From: Nonomuraea sp. NBC_00507 | Lineage (GTDB): Bacteria; Actinomycetota; Actinomycetes; Streptosporangiales; Streptosporangiaceae | DNA length: 64,000 nt | NCBI RefSeq assembly: GCF_036013525.1 | Contig: NZ_CP107854.1 | Span: forward strand, 124,001-188,000 | Reading direction: 5' to 3' | Shown: one piece after another, positions 1 through 7,892 of the stretch | Numbering within the stretch: the first letter of the stretch is position 1 | Layout of the letters: each line of letters begins with the position of its first letter | Translations under genes and position numbers: made by a program | The notes under the pieces: generated by a model | Told to the model about the DNA's origin: nothing | What the model saw: the letters and a program-made list of their open reading frames with translations, nothing else | Databases searched by the model: none

Positions 1-2
1 CC

Positions 3-245
3 GGGCGCGTTGTCTTGGGCTGCCCACCAGGCTGCCCGAACCCGGAACGCAACCGGTACCTGATCTACGTCGCTCATCGACATGGCGTTCCCGTACGCGC
101 CACCTTGGCCGACACCGTCACCGCAGCGCTGGCCGTAGTCCAGAAACGCATCCCCGCTTCGCCTGAACGGCCGGACCCCCAGGGGCGTGAGCGCCGCTCT
201 GGGGCCGAGGCGACGCACCCGCAGGTGCACTCTCTCGGTTGCTGA
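3..245 (+). CDS. C-terminal part of a hypothetical protein (truncated by window edge)
   Basis: The reading frame is open from the first bases of the window and stops at 243-245, so only a C-terminal part is visible. It contains a short Cys/Pro segment (GCPPGCPNPERNRY) and then an Arg-rich tail with no recognisable domain. The next gene begins 134 bases downstream with its own ribosome binding site. This could be a chance open frame; the start lies outside the window. Confidence 0.35.
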   Translation, partial: GRVVLGCPPGCPNPERNRYLIYVAHRHGVPVRATLADTVTAALAVVQKRIPASPERPDPQGRERRSGAEATHPQVHSLGC

Positions 246-379
246 CAGGAGCGCCCCGCGCAATCGAACCCGATCAGCAGTCGAACCTGGCCGACGCCGT
301 GGCTCAGGCCCACAGGGCCGCAAGTCTCGATCGCGTCCCGCTGTAACCCCACTCGAAGCGAACGAAGGAGCTCGGTTCC

Positions 380-1867
380 ATGACCACGAAAGCAGCGCAC
401 GATGATGTGCTGGCACTGACACGCCGCGTTACCCGGTTCGGCACGTCGTACGCCCGCACGCGCGTCACGGTCGCCAGCGAGACGCAGATCCGCACCCTCG
501 AGGCGATGTGCCGACTCGCCGGGCGCCGCCCGAGCGCACTGGTCAGTGACATCGTACGGCGCGCGATCCATGCAGCCTGGAGCCGTCGGGAGGTGCTGGA
601 GGCCATCGCCGAGCTGGCGCTGGCCCGCCACGCCGGCGCCGGTCCCGCGTGCTGGCTATGCGGCTGTACCGATGAATCCGCCTGCCCCGGCAACTGTCAC
701 TGGGTACGGGATCCGCTGATGCTCGGCGATCTGTGCAGTTCGTGTCAGGACATCGTGCTGCTGCTGAGCGCCGGGCTTGACGGCCGGCAGCCGGGCTTGG
801 CACCCGCCGGCACCTGGCCCAGCCGGAATCCGCTGGTCGACCCGCCGCAGGGCTTCGAGAGTCAGGGCCTGCACCTGTACGACAGCGAGGACGGGGCGTC
901 CCTGTTCACTTTCGGGCACGTCAGTACCGAGCGCATGGTCGCGGCCGTGGCCGACTACGTCCGGGGCACGCAGTTCGGGCCCGGCGCCGTTGTGAAGGAT
1001 CCGCTGGCCAGCCTGGTCGGCGGCGCTGAGCGGGTGCGCTTGTCGATCTGCTACGGCTACGCCACTTACGATCCCGCGCCGTGCGGGTTCGGCGAGTTCT
1101 CCGCCGAGTTGTTCGTCGACCCGTGCAGCGACGGAGCCGTCCCCATCACCTATTGGAAGGGCGCTGAGACACGGCCCGAGCTGCCTCAAGGATCGCATCT
1201 GGTCGGTAGCCGGGACGGTATCACCCACGCCATCGCCCGTGCGGACGCGCTGAGGGGCGTGGACTCCGGCGGGGACAGACTTTGGACCGCGTGCTTGGGC
1301 TTCGCCGACCTGATCGCCGGTGCCGGGGCGTTCGACGCAGCCGCCCTGCGGCATCCGGCGCCCTGCCCTGCGTGCGAGCGGCGCGATGATCCTTGGAAGG
1401 CGTGTCGGCGCCACACCGTATGCGCCAAGTGCGCCTGGGCCGTCGCGCTCCAGGCCGGTCCCGAGGCCATCGAGCGGGAACTGCAGGCCATCACACCGGC
1501 CGGCGACGACCCGAAGGCACTGCCGATCCCCGACCCGCTGATCGCCCGCCGGCTGTGCGAGGCGATCCTCGCCGCTGAGAACGCTGCCACCGGCCAGCTG
1601 GAGGTGACCAGGCCGCACGACAGGGGCCTCATCGAACTCCTGGCCGCCGTGACGCAGCACGCTCCCGCCGTGCGCCCCGCCGATCACACTGCCGACGAAC
1701 CGCTCTGGGCCATAGCTGGCTGCGCGGCATGCACGCTCAGCATCGGTGACCAGGCCAGGAGGCTGAGGACCCGAGCCAGTAAGGAGGAGTGCGTGGTGGC
1801 CGCGCCTTGCTCGGTGCTGGCCGCTCTGGTTGAACGCTTCCTGACCTCGTCACACACGAACACCTGA
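380..1867 (+). CDS. Hypothetical protein with zinc-binding cysteine cluster
   Basis: A 495-residue protein whose ATG is preceded by AAGGAG about nine bases upstream. Residues 1-75 are basic and helical and could bind nucleic acid. Residues about 92-120 carry a Cys-rich knuckle (CWLCGCTDESACPGNCHW followed by CSSC) of the kind seen in many actinophage and plasmid orphan proteins. A second cysteine group (CPACERR, then CRRH and CAKC) lies near residues 327-350. I do not recognise the family. It heads a row of short plus-strand genes up to about 3.35 kb. Confidence 0.8.
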   Translation: MTTKAAHDDVLALTRRVTRFGTSYARTRVTVASETQIRTLEAMCRLAGRRPSALVSDIVRRAIHAAWSRREVLEAIAELALARHAGAGPACWLCGCTDESACPGNCHWVRDPLMLGDLCSSCQDIVLLLSAGLDGRQPGLAPAGTWPSRNPLVDPPQGFESQGLHLYDSEDGASLFTFGHVSTERMVAAVADYVRGTQFGPGAVVKDPLASLVGGAERVRLSICYGYATYDPAPCGFGEFSAELFVDPCSDGAVPITYWKGAETRPELPQGSHLVGSRDGITHAIARADALRGVDSGGDRLWTACLGFADLIAGAGAFDAAALRHPAPCPACERRDDPWKACRRHTVCAKCAWAVALQAGPEAIERELQAITPAGDDPKALPIPDPLIARRLCEAILAAENAATGQLEVTRPHDRGLIELLAAVTQHAPAVRPADHTADEPLWAIAGCAACTLSIGDQARRLRTRASKEECVVAAPCSVLAALVERFLTSSHTNT

Positions 1868-1909
1868 AACGACTCCACACCTGACACCGGTAAGAAGGAG
1901 ATCAACGGA

Positions 1910-2488
1910 GTGAAGAGCAAGAAGCCCTCGGTGAAGATCCGCCGCCGCCACCCCGACGAGACGACCTGTACGCACAAGATGACGCCCGGCGGTAAGCCAC
2001 GCCCCGGACAGGGCTGCCCCGGCGGCGCCGGGTACGAGGCCGCGTGCGACTGCGGCTGCGGCTGGAAGAAGACGGCCGGGATCCGCGCGATCGTGGAGGA
2101 GCAGCGCACCCTCTACCTGGCGAACCATCCGTACGAGTACGCCGTCCGGCACACCGACCAGCTCAACGACGTGACGCTCGCCTACAACCCGGAGATCGCC
2201 AACCCGTTCGATCGGGCCGACGCGTGGGCGCGGGCTGGATGCCTGCGCACCTGGCAGGAGGACCGGCTGATCGAGAAGGACGCCACGCTGATGCGCCGCC
2301 AGCCCGGCCAGGAGTGGGAGGATGACCCGGTGTGGGCCGCCGAGCTGGCTGCCTACGCGAGGTTGTGCGCCCAGGTCGAAGCCGCTTTCGACGCCGACGA
2401 CCCGGCGGCGATCGAGCGGGCCCGAGGCGAACTGGCGGCGTGGGTGGACGCGCCCAAGCGGGCGGTCGCCGCTGGGAGGGCCAAGTAG
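1910..2488 (+). CDS. Hypothetical protein, Cys-rich N-terminus
   Basis: A 192-residue protein starting at GTG behind an AAGGAG site, 42 bases after the previous gene. The N-terminus is Lys/Arg-rich and followed by a Cys/Gly segment (CDCGCGWKK, residues about 46-54) that may bind zinc. The rest is acidic and helical. It probably shares a transcript with its neighbours. Family not recognised. Confidence 0.78.
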   Translation: MKSKKPSVKIRRRHPDETTCTHKMTPGGKPRPGQGCPGGAGYEAACDCGCGWKKTAGIRAIVEEQRTLYLANHPYEYAVRHTDQLNDVTLAYNPEIANPFDRADAWARAGCLRTWQEDRLIEKDATLMRRQPGQEWEDDPVWAAELAAYARLCAQVEAAFDADDPAAIERARGELAAWVDAPKRAVAAGRAK

Positions 2489-2490
2489 CC

Positions 2491-2685
2491 ATGGCCGCTC
2501 TACCACGGCGACGAATGCTGGCACGACACCTCCGAGGGGCGGCTGATCTCGATCGGCGGCATGCGGATCTCGCCAAGCATGCCGACGCCCTCGACCGGAG
2601 CGAGGCGGAGGGTGCGTCGCTGCTGAAGGACGCCAAGGCAGCGCTGCAGCGGCTGGAGAACGCGTTCGGGCTGGGGGGCAAGTGA
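2491..2685 (+). CDS. Small hypothetical helical protein
   Basis: A 64-residue protein beginning at ATG three bases after the stop of the previous gene, which suggests translational coupling. The sequence is almost entirely charged helix (for example LARHLRGAADLDRRHADLAK). The stop overlaps the GTG start of the next small ORF. No family recognised. Confidence 0.6.
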   Translation: MAALPRRRMLARHLRGAADLDRRHADLAKHADALDRSEAEGASLLKDAKAALQRLENAFGLGGK

Positions 2686-2825
2686 GGGTCGTCACCATCT
2701 CCTACACCGCGGACGGCGAGAGGACCTGCGGCAGCAACGCCCGTGGCGACGAGCTCGATACGTGGCGGGCCGATCGCGAAGCCAGCGGGTGGACCGTCGT
2801 CGACGAGTCGGGCGGTGGCCAGTGA
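2682..2825 (+). CDS. Small hypothetical protein
   Basis: A 47-residue ORF starting at GTG inside the last codons of the previous gene (GTGA overlap) and ending in a GTGA overlap with the next. The protein begins MRVVTISYTADGERTC, a beta-strand-like pattern. The back-to-back overlaps argue that it is a real member of the operon. No function assigned. Confidence 0.5.
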   Translation: MRVVTISYTADGERTCGSNARGDELDTWRADREASGWTVVDESGGGQ

Positions 2826-3169
2826 CCCGGCCGAAGCAGGGTGTCTCGAAGCCTGAGCCGCGGCCAGGCGAGTCCGAGGGCGCCTATCGGGTCCGGACGG
2901 CGGGCTGGGACGTCATGGCCGACATCGCGGCTGAGATGAAGACGGTCTCCTCCCGTACCGAGAGCGCGGTCCGGAAGGTCGACGCGCTGCGCAGGGCCGG
3001 GCATGTGTGGCGGGTCGACGGGACGATGCCGGCCTCGCAGGTGGTGCGGGTGGCCGCGTGGCACGCGGCGCTGGCGTCCGCTCTGGAAACGTTGCAGGCG
3101 TTCGATTACGACGCGTGGAGGGCCGAGGTCGCCGCGGAGGTGGACCAAGTCGGCGAAGGGAGCCGATAG
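2822..3169 (+). CDS. Small hypothetical protein of the same operon
   Basis: A 115-residue protein. I chose the GTG at 2822 because it overlaps the preceding stop, rather than an upstream in-frame ATG that would overlap heavily. The N-terminus is Pro/Lys-rich and disordered; residues about 35-105 are amphipathic helices (DVMADIAAEMKTVSSRTESA). No known domain is seen. Confidence 0.7.
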   Translation: MTRPKQGVSKPEPRPGESEGAYRVRTAGWDVMADIAAEMKTVSSRTESAVRKVDALRRAGHVWRVDGTMPASQVVRVAAWHAALASALETLQAFDYDAWRAEVAAEVDQVGEGSR

Positions 3170-3171
3170 CC

Positions 3172-3352
3172 GTGCGCATCAAGCCCATGGTCGACGTGGC
3201 CGAAGTGCTGTGGCCGGGACATGCACACACCGCCGATATGGGGCTGCTCGTCACCGACCTCGCAGCGCGGGACCTACCGGTTCACCGACTTCGGTGAGAT
3301 CGCCGTGGGTGAGCTGCAATCCGAACACCGGCCCGCAGCCTTGCGTCAGTGA
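3172..3352 (+). pseudogene. Small gene interrupted by a frameshift
   Basis: A GTG start at 3172, two bases after the previous stop, gives MRIKPMVDVAEVLWPGHAHTA, but this frame drifts and stops at 3297. From about 3259 another frame continues naturally (TSQRGTYRFTDFGEIAVGEL) to a stop at 3350-3352. A one-base indel near 3255-3262 would give one protein of about 60 residues. It is either a recent mutation or a sequencing error. Confidence 0.4.
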
Positions 3353-3425
3353 GCGAGGCGGACGGCTACAAGAACGGAAGGGTGGGCCAGGATGCTAAGC
3401 GGCAGTCGCCTACAACAGGGAGCGA

Positions 3426-3980
3426 TCAGCATGCGGCCGATCGGGCCTTGTCAGATACGAGCTCATCCAGCCGCTCGAGAAAACGATCGATCTCGGCGCG
3501 GGAGGTGGCGAGCAGCCACACGGTGCGGATGAGCTCGCCGAAGGCATGCCCCCGGTCTTGGCCAAGCGTCGCGAAGCCAAGCCGCCGCCAGCGGTCGGCC
3601 TGGCCGAGGATACTGCGCTCATGTGCTTGGCGAGTTGCCTCGTCGGCGTCGGGCGCCAGCAGCGGTGGGTACAGCCGGAGATCGACCTCGTCGACGCCGA
3701 TGCCGAGGCGTTCCGCCTGTATCGCACGAGCGGCCTCGGTGCGGTTCATGAGGGCCTCGTTGAGGATGTGGAACATCGCCAGCAACTCGCCCACGAGCTG
3801 CTGCAGCCGTTCGCCCTCAGCCTGGTCAGCGAGGGTGACGATCTCAGTGACGGCGTCGGCGTACTGCTTGTAGGAGAACAGCAGCGGCTTGAACGTCTCA
3901 CCGGCGGCGACGAGGGCGCAGGCGGCGAGCCTCGACTCATAGATGATCTTCCGGCAGTGTGCTTCGGCCATTTCGCTCAT
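3426..3980 (-). CDS. Hypothetical helical protein
   Basis: A 184-residue protein from the ATG at 3980; an in-frame TTG at 4022 overlaps the stop of the upstream gene and is an alternative start (198 residues). It is all-helical, with heptad-like stretches, and I see no catalytic motif. It is the last of three co-oriented genes (5073 to 3426) that follow the motif-A site at 5270. Family not recognised. Confidence 0.72.
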   Translation of the reverse strand: MSEMAEAHCRKIIYESRLAACALVAAGETFKPLLFSYKQYADAVTEIVTLADQAEGERLQQLVGELLAMFHILNEALMNRTEAARAIQAERLGIGVDEVDLRLYPPLLAPDADEATRQAHERSILGQADRWRRLGFATLGQDRGHAFGELIRTVWLLATSRAEIDRFLERLDELVSDKARSAAC

Positions 3981-4018
3981 ACGTCCGAATATTAGACCGC
4001 GTGCGCCTTGAACGGAGA

Positions 4019-4564
4019 TCAACCGTTGTCGTTCATGGTCAGTGTCTCGCCGATCGCCTCGCGCAGTCGGATCAAGGCGGCGACCCGGGCGTGCGGACGC
4101 CAGCGTGGACCGTCCAGGACCGTGGCCAACTGCTGCGTCATCTCATAGATGGTCTCTGCTTGCTGGTACTGGGCTTGAGCGGACAGCAGCAGGCCCCACG
4201 TCGTCGATGCGTAGGAGACCAGCAGGGTGCGCACGGGGCCAACGAAGACGCTGACGTAGCGCGGAAGAGTATCGCCCAGCCGCTGGGCTTCGTCGCGTAG
4301 CCGGTCGTACTGACGTGTGCGCTCCACCACGAGGCGCTCGCGCACGGTGGCGTCAATGCCGTGCGGAATCTTTGTCCGGACGGCGTCGGCGGCGACTGCC
4401 ATCACGGTGAGCGAGGTGAGCAGCTCGCGCCGCGCGCGGAGCGCGTCCAGAATCCGCTCCTTGCGTGCCTCTAGCCGAGGTTTGGCCAGATATTCCACCC
4501 CGAGGGTGACGATGAGCGCGGTCAGCGCTGATGTCGCTACGGTGCTCCAGTTGATGCTCACCAC
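4019..4564 (-). CDS. Hypothetical membrane-anchored protein
   Basis: A 181-residue protein. Residues about 5-27 (NWSTVATSALTALIVTLGVEYL) form one N-terminal hydrophobic segment that probably anchors it in the membrane; the rest is a long, soluble, Arg-rich helical region facing the cytoplasm. The stop touches the possible TTG start of the next gene. It lies 89 bases after the upstream gene of the same unit. No known domain. Confidence 0.75.
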   Translation of the reverse strand: MVSINWSTVATSALTALIVTLGVEYLAKPRLEARKERILDALRARRELLTSLTVMAVAADAVRTKIPHGIDATVRERLVVERTRQYDRLRDEAQRLGDTLPRYVSVFVGPVRTLLVSYASTTWGLLLSAQAQYQQAETIYEMTQQLATVLDGPRWRPHARVAALIRLREAIGETLTMNDNG

Positions 4565-4653
4565 ATCGCCTGCCTACCAGCGGGCGCGGTCCGAATTCCA
4601 GCGGTGGTACGCAACCGTCCGCGGCGAACGCGGATATGGCGCCGGTGGTCGGC

Positions 4654-5073
4654 TCAAGGGCCCCTCCTGCGGCCATGCCCTCGCATGGTCTCGGTGAACA
4701 TAGCCCCGCGCAGGGCCTGGTCGACCACCTCGATGGAGCGGATCAGCCGAATGAGACGGGGCCCTTCCTCGCGGTAGACCTCGCGTACTGCCTCAATGGC
4801 GCCCGGCGGAAGGTGGCCGTGCAAGTCGGTCGGCGCGTTCCGATACCCGGCTCTGGCCGCCTCTACAGCGGCGTTGACGTGCTGAAGGGCGAGCCGGGCC
4901 AATGCCAGGGGGTGCCGGCGAAGCACCTCATACGCCCTGTGCTCAGGCGGCACCGCATCCAGGAGCCAGGCCACGGCCGATGTCTCCCACTCGGGGTCGC
5001 TCGGTGAGCGGACCTCGGGCGGCCAGTCCGGTGGGAGATACATGGGACCACCGTTCTCCCGCTCGACCTCCAT
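4654..5073 (-). CDS. Hypothetical protein, first gene of a motif-A unit
   Basis: A 139-residue acidic protein rich in helices, starting with ATG at 5073 after a GGAGG-type site. The middle has a repeated pattern of charged and hydrophobic residues (VAWLLDAVPPEHRAYEVLRR). It is the first coding gene downstream of the promoter-like motif A at 5270-5284, with a strong hairpin (5191-5228) in its leader. Family not recognised. Confidence 0.75.
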   Translation of the reverse strand: MEVERENGGPMYLPPDWPPEVRSPSDPEWETSAVAWLLDAVPPEHRAYEVLRRHPLALARLALQHVNAAVEAARAGYRNAPTDLHGHLPPGAIEAVREVYREEGPRLIRLIRSIEVVDQALRGAMFTETMRGHGRRRGP

Positions 5074-5190
5074 CCCGCCCCTCCCGCCTCGAACGCGGCA
5101 TCGAGTCGCAGCGTAGCGCAGGAAGAAGAGCGGTCTAGGTGCCGGATGACCCCGCGTCGCCGGCCGTGGAGTGGCGCCTCTCCAGGAACA

Positions 5191-5228
5191 GACGAAGCCC
5201 TCGAGAAGGTTTCCTCGAGGGCTTCGTC
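5191..5228 (-). promoter_or_regulatory. Perfect 15-bp hairpin in a leader region
   Basis: GACGAAGCCCTCGAG and its exact reverse complement are separated by 8 bases. No T-tract follows on either strand, so it is not a textbook intrinsic terminator. It sits between motif A at 5270 and the gene starting at 5073, where it could act as an attenuator or mRNA-stabilising structure. Confidence 0.6.
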
Positions 5229-5269
5229 CTCCCAGAGGTGCCGCGAGCCACCTCCGGGATTATGTTTCC

Positions 5270-5284
5270 TATTATAATACATCA
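5270..5284 (-). promoter_or_regulatory. Motif A copy 1 (promoter-like)
   Basis: Reads TGATGTATTATAATA on the minus strand, including a TATAAT-like -10. It is one of six near-identical copies, all facing minus-strand units (others at 29114, 38891, 40746, 44069 and 52361). It precedes the three-gene unit 5073-3426. Confidence 0.7.
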
Positions 5285-5524
5285 AACATGCCTTGGGAAG
5301 TCCTAGGGGACGGGGGAGCCATCCTCGGCCGCGCCCAGGACAGCGGATGAATCCGTAATGTAGATCGAATGTAGTCGGCCGGCGCTACCGTTCGTATAAC
5401 TCCTACAGGTAGAGGAATGCGAATGGAATGCACATCTGCCCCTAGGCATAAGCACCACTTACCGTTAGCGTCACAATCGCGGGTTAGGGGCTAAGTCAGC
5501 CATATGGGGCAGAGGAGAACCTCC

Positions 5525-6709
5525 GTGATTGCGTACAACCCGAACGATCCGGTGACGCAGGCCGACCCCTTTGGGATCTATCAGCAGCTCAGGGATCAGG
5601 CGCCGCTCTACCACCGCAGTAAGGCACCCGAATTCTGGGCGCTGAGTCGACACGCCGACGTCGCCGCAGCGTTACCCGACTTCCGCCGCTACTCCAGTGA
5701 TCATGGTCCTGCTCTGGAGCAGTGGGCGCCCGACGCTCGGAAATCCATGTCCTTTGTGGCGATGGATCCGCCCGACCAGCACCGGATGCGGACGCTGATC
5801 TCGCGCGGCTTCACTCCCGGCCGGGTGCGCCAGCTCGAACCGCGCGTCCGCGAGCTCACCCGCATGTACCTGGAGCCGGCACTGGAGCGGGGCACCTTCG
5901 ACTTCGTCGAAGATCTCGCTGCCAAGATTCCCATGGACGTCATCGGTGAGCTCATCGGCGTTCCCCGAGCGGACCGGGCCGCGCTCCTGCAACTGGCGCA
6001 GCAGGTGATGACCCGTGACGACGTCACCGGGCGGCTCACCCTCGCGGTCCGCGACGCGAACGCCAAACTGGCCCACTACTACCTGGAACTCATCAAAGAC
6101 CGTCGCCGTCATCCCCGCGAGGACCTGGCCAGTGCTCTGCTTAAGGCCGAGATCGATGGCGACCGGCTCAGCGATGGCGATGTCGTGGCCACTCTCATGC
6201 TGCTCGGCATCGCCGGCGTCGAGACCACCGTACGCCTGCTCGGAACCGCATGGCGGCTTGCCTGGCAGCATCCCGACCAGCGTGCTGCGGCCTTCGCCGA
6301 CGTCGGCAGCTGGGTGGAGGAGACGCTGCGCTTCGACGGCCCCTCCCAGTACACCGCGCGCCGCGTCACTCGCTCGGTGCAACTGCACGGCCGCGAGGTG
6401 CCCGAGGGCGCGCCCTTACTTCTCCTCCTCGCCGCAGCCAACCGTGACGAACGGGTCTTTCCCGAAGCCGACAAGTTCATCGTCGGCCGCGACACCACAC
6501 ACGTCCTCGCCTTCGGCCTGGGATCCCACTTCTGCTTGGGGGCGCCGCTAGCCCGGCTGGAGGCCACGACAGTGCTGCGTGAACTGGTAGCCGCGGTCGA
6601 GCCGGACTACGACATCAATCTGGAAGGGGCCGTGTGGGCACGCAGCCCCATCGTGCGAGGGCACTCTCGCCTGCCTACGACTATCAAGCCACGCGAGCGG
6701 CTGATGTGA
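5525..6709 (+). CDS. Cytochrome P450
   Basis: A 394-residue class I bacterial P450, a haem mono-oxygenase that needs ferredoxin and reductase partners not seen nearby. The I-helix oxygen-binding motif AGVET lies near residue 230, the K-helix EETLR near 270, and the haem loop FGLGSHFCLG near 335 with its proximal cysteine. Length is normal. I chose the GTG at 5525 (AGGAG seven bases upstream) over the ATG at 5504, which lacks a site. It converges with the methyltransferase gene, overlapping by 26 bases. The substrate cannot be read from sequence. Confidence 0.95.
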   Translation: MIAYNPNDPVTQADPFGIYQQLRDQAPLYHRSKAPEFWALSRHADVAAALPDFRRYSSDHGPALEQWAPDARKSMSFVAMDPPDQHRMRTLISRGFTPGRVRQLEPRVRELTRMYLEPALERGTFDFVEDLAAKIPMDVIGELIGVPRADRAALLQLAQQVMTRDDVTGRLTLAVRDANAKLAHYYLELIKDRRRHPREDLASALLKAEIDGDRLSDGDVVATLMLLGIAGVETTVRLLGTAWRLAWQHPDQRAAAFADVGSWVEETLRFDGPSQYTARRVTRSVQLHGREVPEGAPLLLLLAAANRDERVFPEADKFIVGRDTTHVLAFGLGSHFCLGAPLARLEATTVLRELVAAVEPDYDINLEGAVWARSPIVRGHSRLPTTIKPRERLM

Positions 6710-7532
6710 CATGGACGGGAACACGTCCCACGCCGACATAAATGCCGCAGGCCTCCGGAGGCTGACCTTCCCCGATGCCGTCAGGCCGCCACTGCGGCGC
6801 CCACACCACCCCCGGCGGCAGCAGCTCGAAGCCCTCGAACAAGCCCTCGAACTCCTCGCGCCGGCGAAGCGCCAGCACCTCCGTGCGGCGCCACTCCCCA
6901 AGCGCGGCGGACGTCGCGCTGGACGGCAGGAACTGCTCGACTGCGTCCAGCGTGCCGTGGCTGAGAGCCAGGGCGCTACCAGGCACCATCCGATCGCGCA
7001 CCTGGCCGACCAGATGCTTAGGCCGATACTCATCGAGCACGAAGTGCAGCAACCCTGTCATCAAGACGGCGACGGGCTCCGTCCAGTCGATGAAGGTTTG
7101 CACGACCGAGTCGTCGAGGATGGCCTTGATGTCGCGTACGTCACCGGCGAGGACCCGAACCTTGTCGTCGTGGGCCGTCAGTGCGCGAGCCTGTGCCAGT
7201 ACCACAGGGTCAAGGTCGACATAGATCACGCGCGCGTCTGGATTGACGTGCTGGGCTACCTCGTGGACGTTGCCGGCGGAAGGCAGGCCTGCTCCGATAT
7301 CAAGGTACTGGCGAATCCCCGCGTCGCCGAGCACGCCAACGGCCCGGCGCAGGAAGTGGCGGTTTTCGCGCATCCCCAGCCGCAAGAACGGGCTGAGCTG
7401 ATGCAAGCGCTCGGCCTCCTGCATGTCCGCGTCGAACCAGTCCTTCCCACCGATGAAGTAGTTGTAGATCCTCGCGGCGTTGGGCTTGGTCAGGTCGACT
7501 CCACTGGCCCAATCAAGGTCCGAATCACTCAT
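6684..7532 (-). CDS. SAM-dependent methyltransferase, DUF574 family
   Basis: A 282-residue member of the S-adenosyl methyltransferase DUF574 family, which is expanded in Streptosporangiaceae. The signature N-terminus (ASGVDLTKPNAARIYNYFIG), the SAM-binding strand QYLDIGAGLPSAGN near residue 70 and the second strand VIYVDLDP near 100 are all intact. Start at the ATG at 7532 with GGAG upstream; the longer frame to 7685 is unlikely. The target of methylation is unknown for the family. It is divergent from the SARP gene. Confidence 0.94.
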   Translation of the reverse strand: MSDSDLDWASGVDLTKPNAARIYNYFIGGKDWFDADMQEAERLHQLSPFLRLGMRENRHFLRRAVGVLGDAGIRQYLDIGAGLPSAGNVHEVAQHVNPDARVIYVDLDPVVLAQARALTAHDDKVRVLAGDVRDIKAILDDSVVQTFIDWTEPVAVLMTGLLHFVLDEYRPKHLVGQVRDRMVPGSALALSHGTLDAVEQFLPSSATSAALGEWRRTEVLALRRREEFEGLFEGFELLPPGVVWAPQWRPDGIGEGQPPEACGIYVGVGRVPVHVTSAARVA

Positions 7533-7892
7533 GAGCTGCTCCGAGGCGCTGGTGTCGTCGCTGTTTGGGCGAGGTGCTGTCGTGGCCAGCACCCGGCCTC
7601 GCCAGCACGGCGTCGCCCGCCGTCGCGCTGGCGGGTCGGAAACCGATCGGGCATGGGCATGTCGGCTCTCCGCAACAAGGCTCACGTATCAAATCGCCGC
7701 GCTTTTCGCAGGCCTTGGTCACAGCTGTCACGAAATGCGCAGTTGACCCTAACGTGCCCGATCCGTGGGTGCGGTTACCACCCAATTATGATCACGTTCG
7801 GATATCGAACGCCCGTCATGACTCATCCATAAAGTGCGTGCCGCGGCCATACGCGGAGCGCCTGCGGAGGTAAGCGAGATCCAGGGGCAGAG

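Noticed and set aside
5191..5228. Classical intrinsic terminator at the perfect hairpin
   Set aside because: No T-tract on either strand; kept as a leader hairpin instead.
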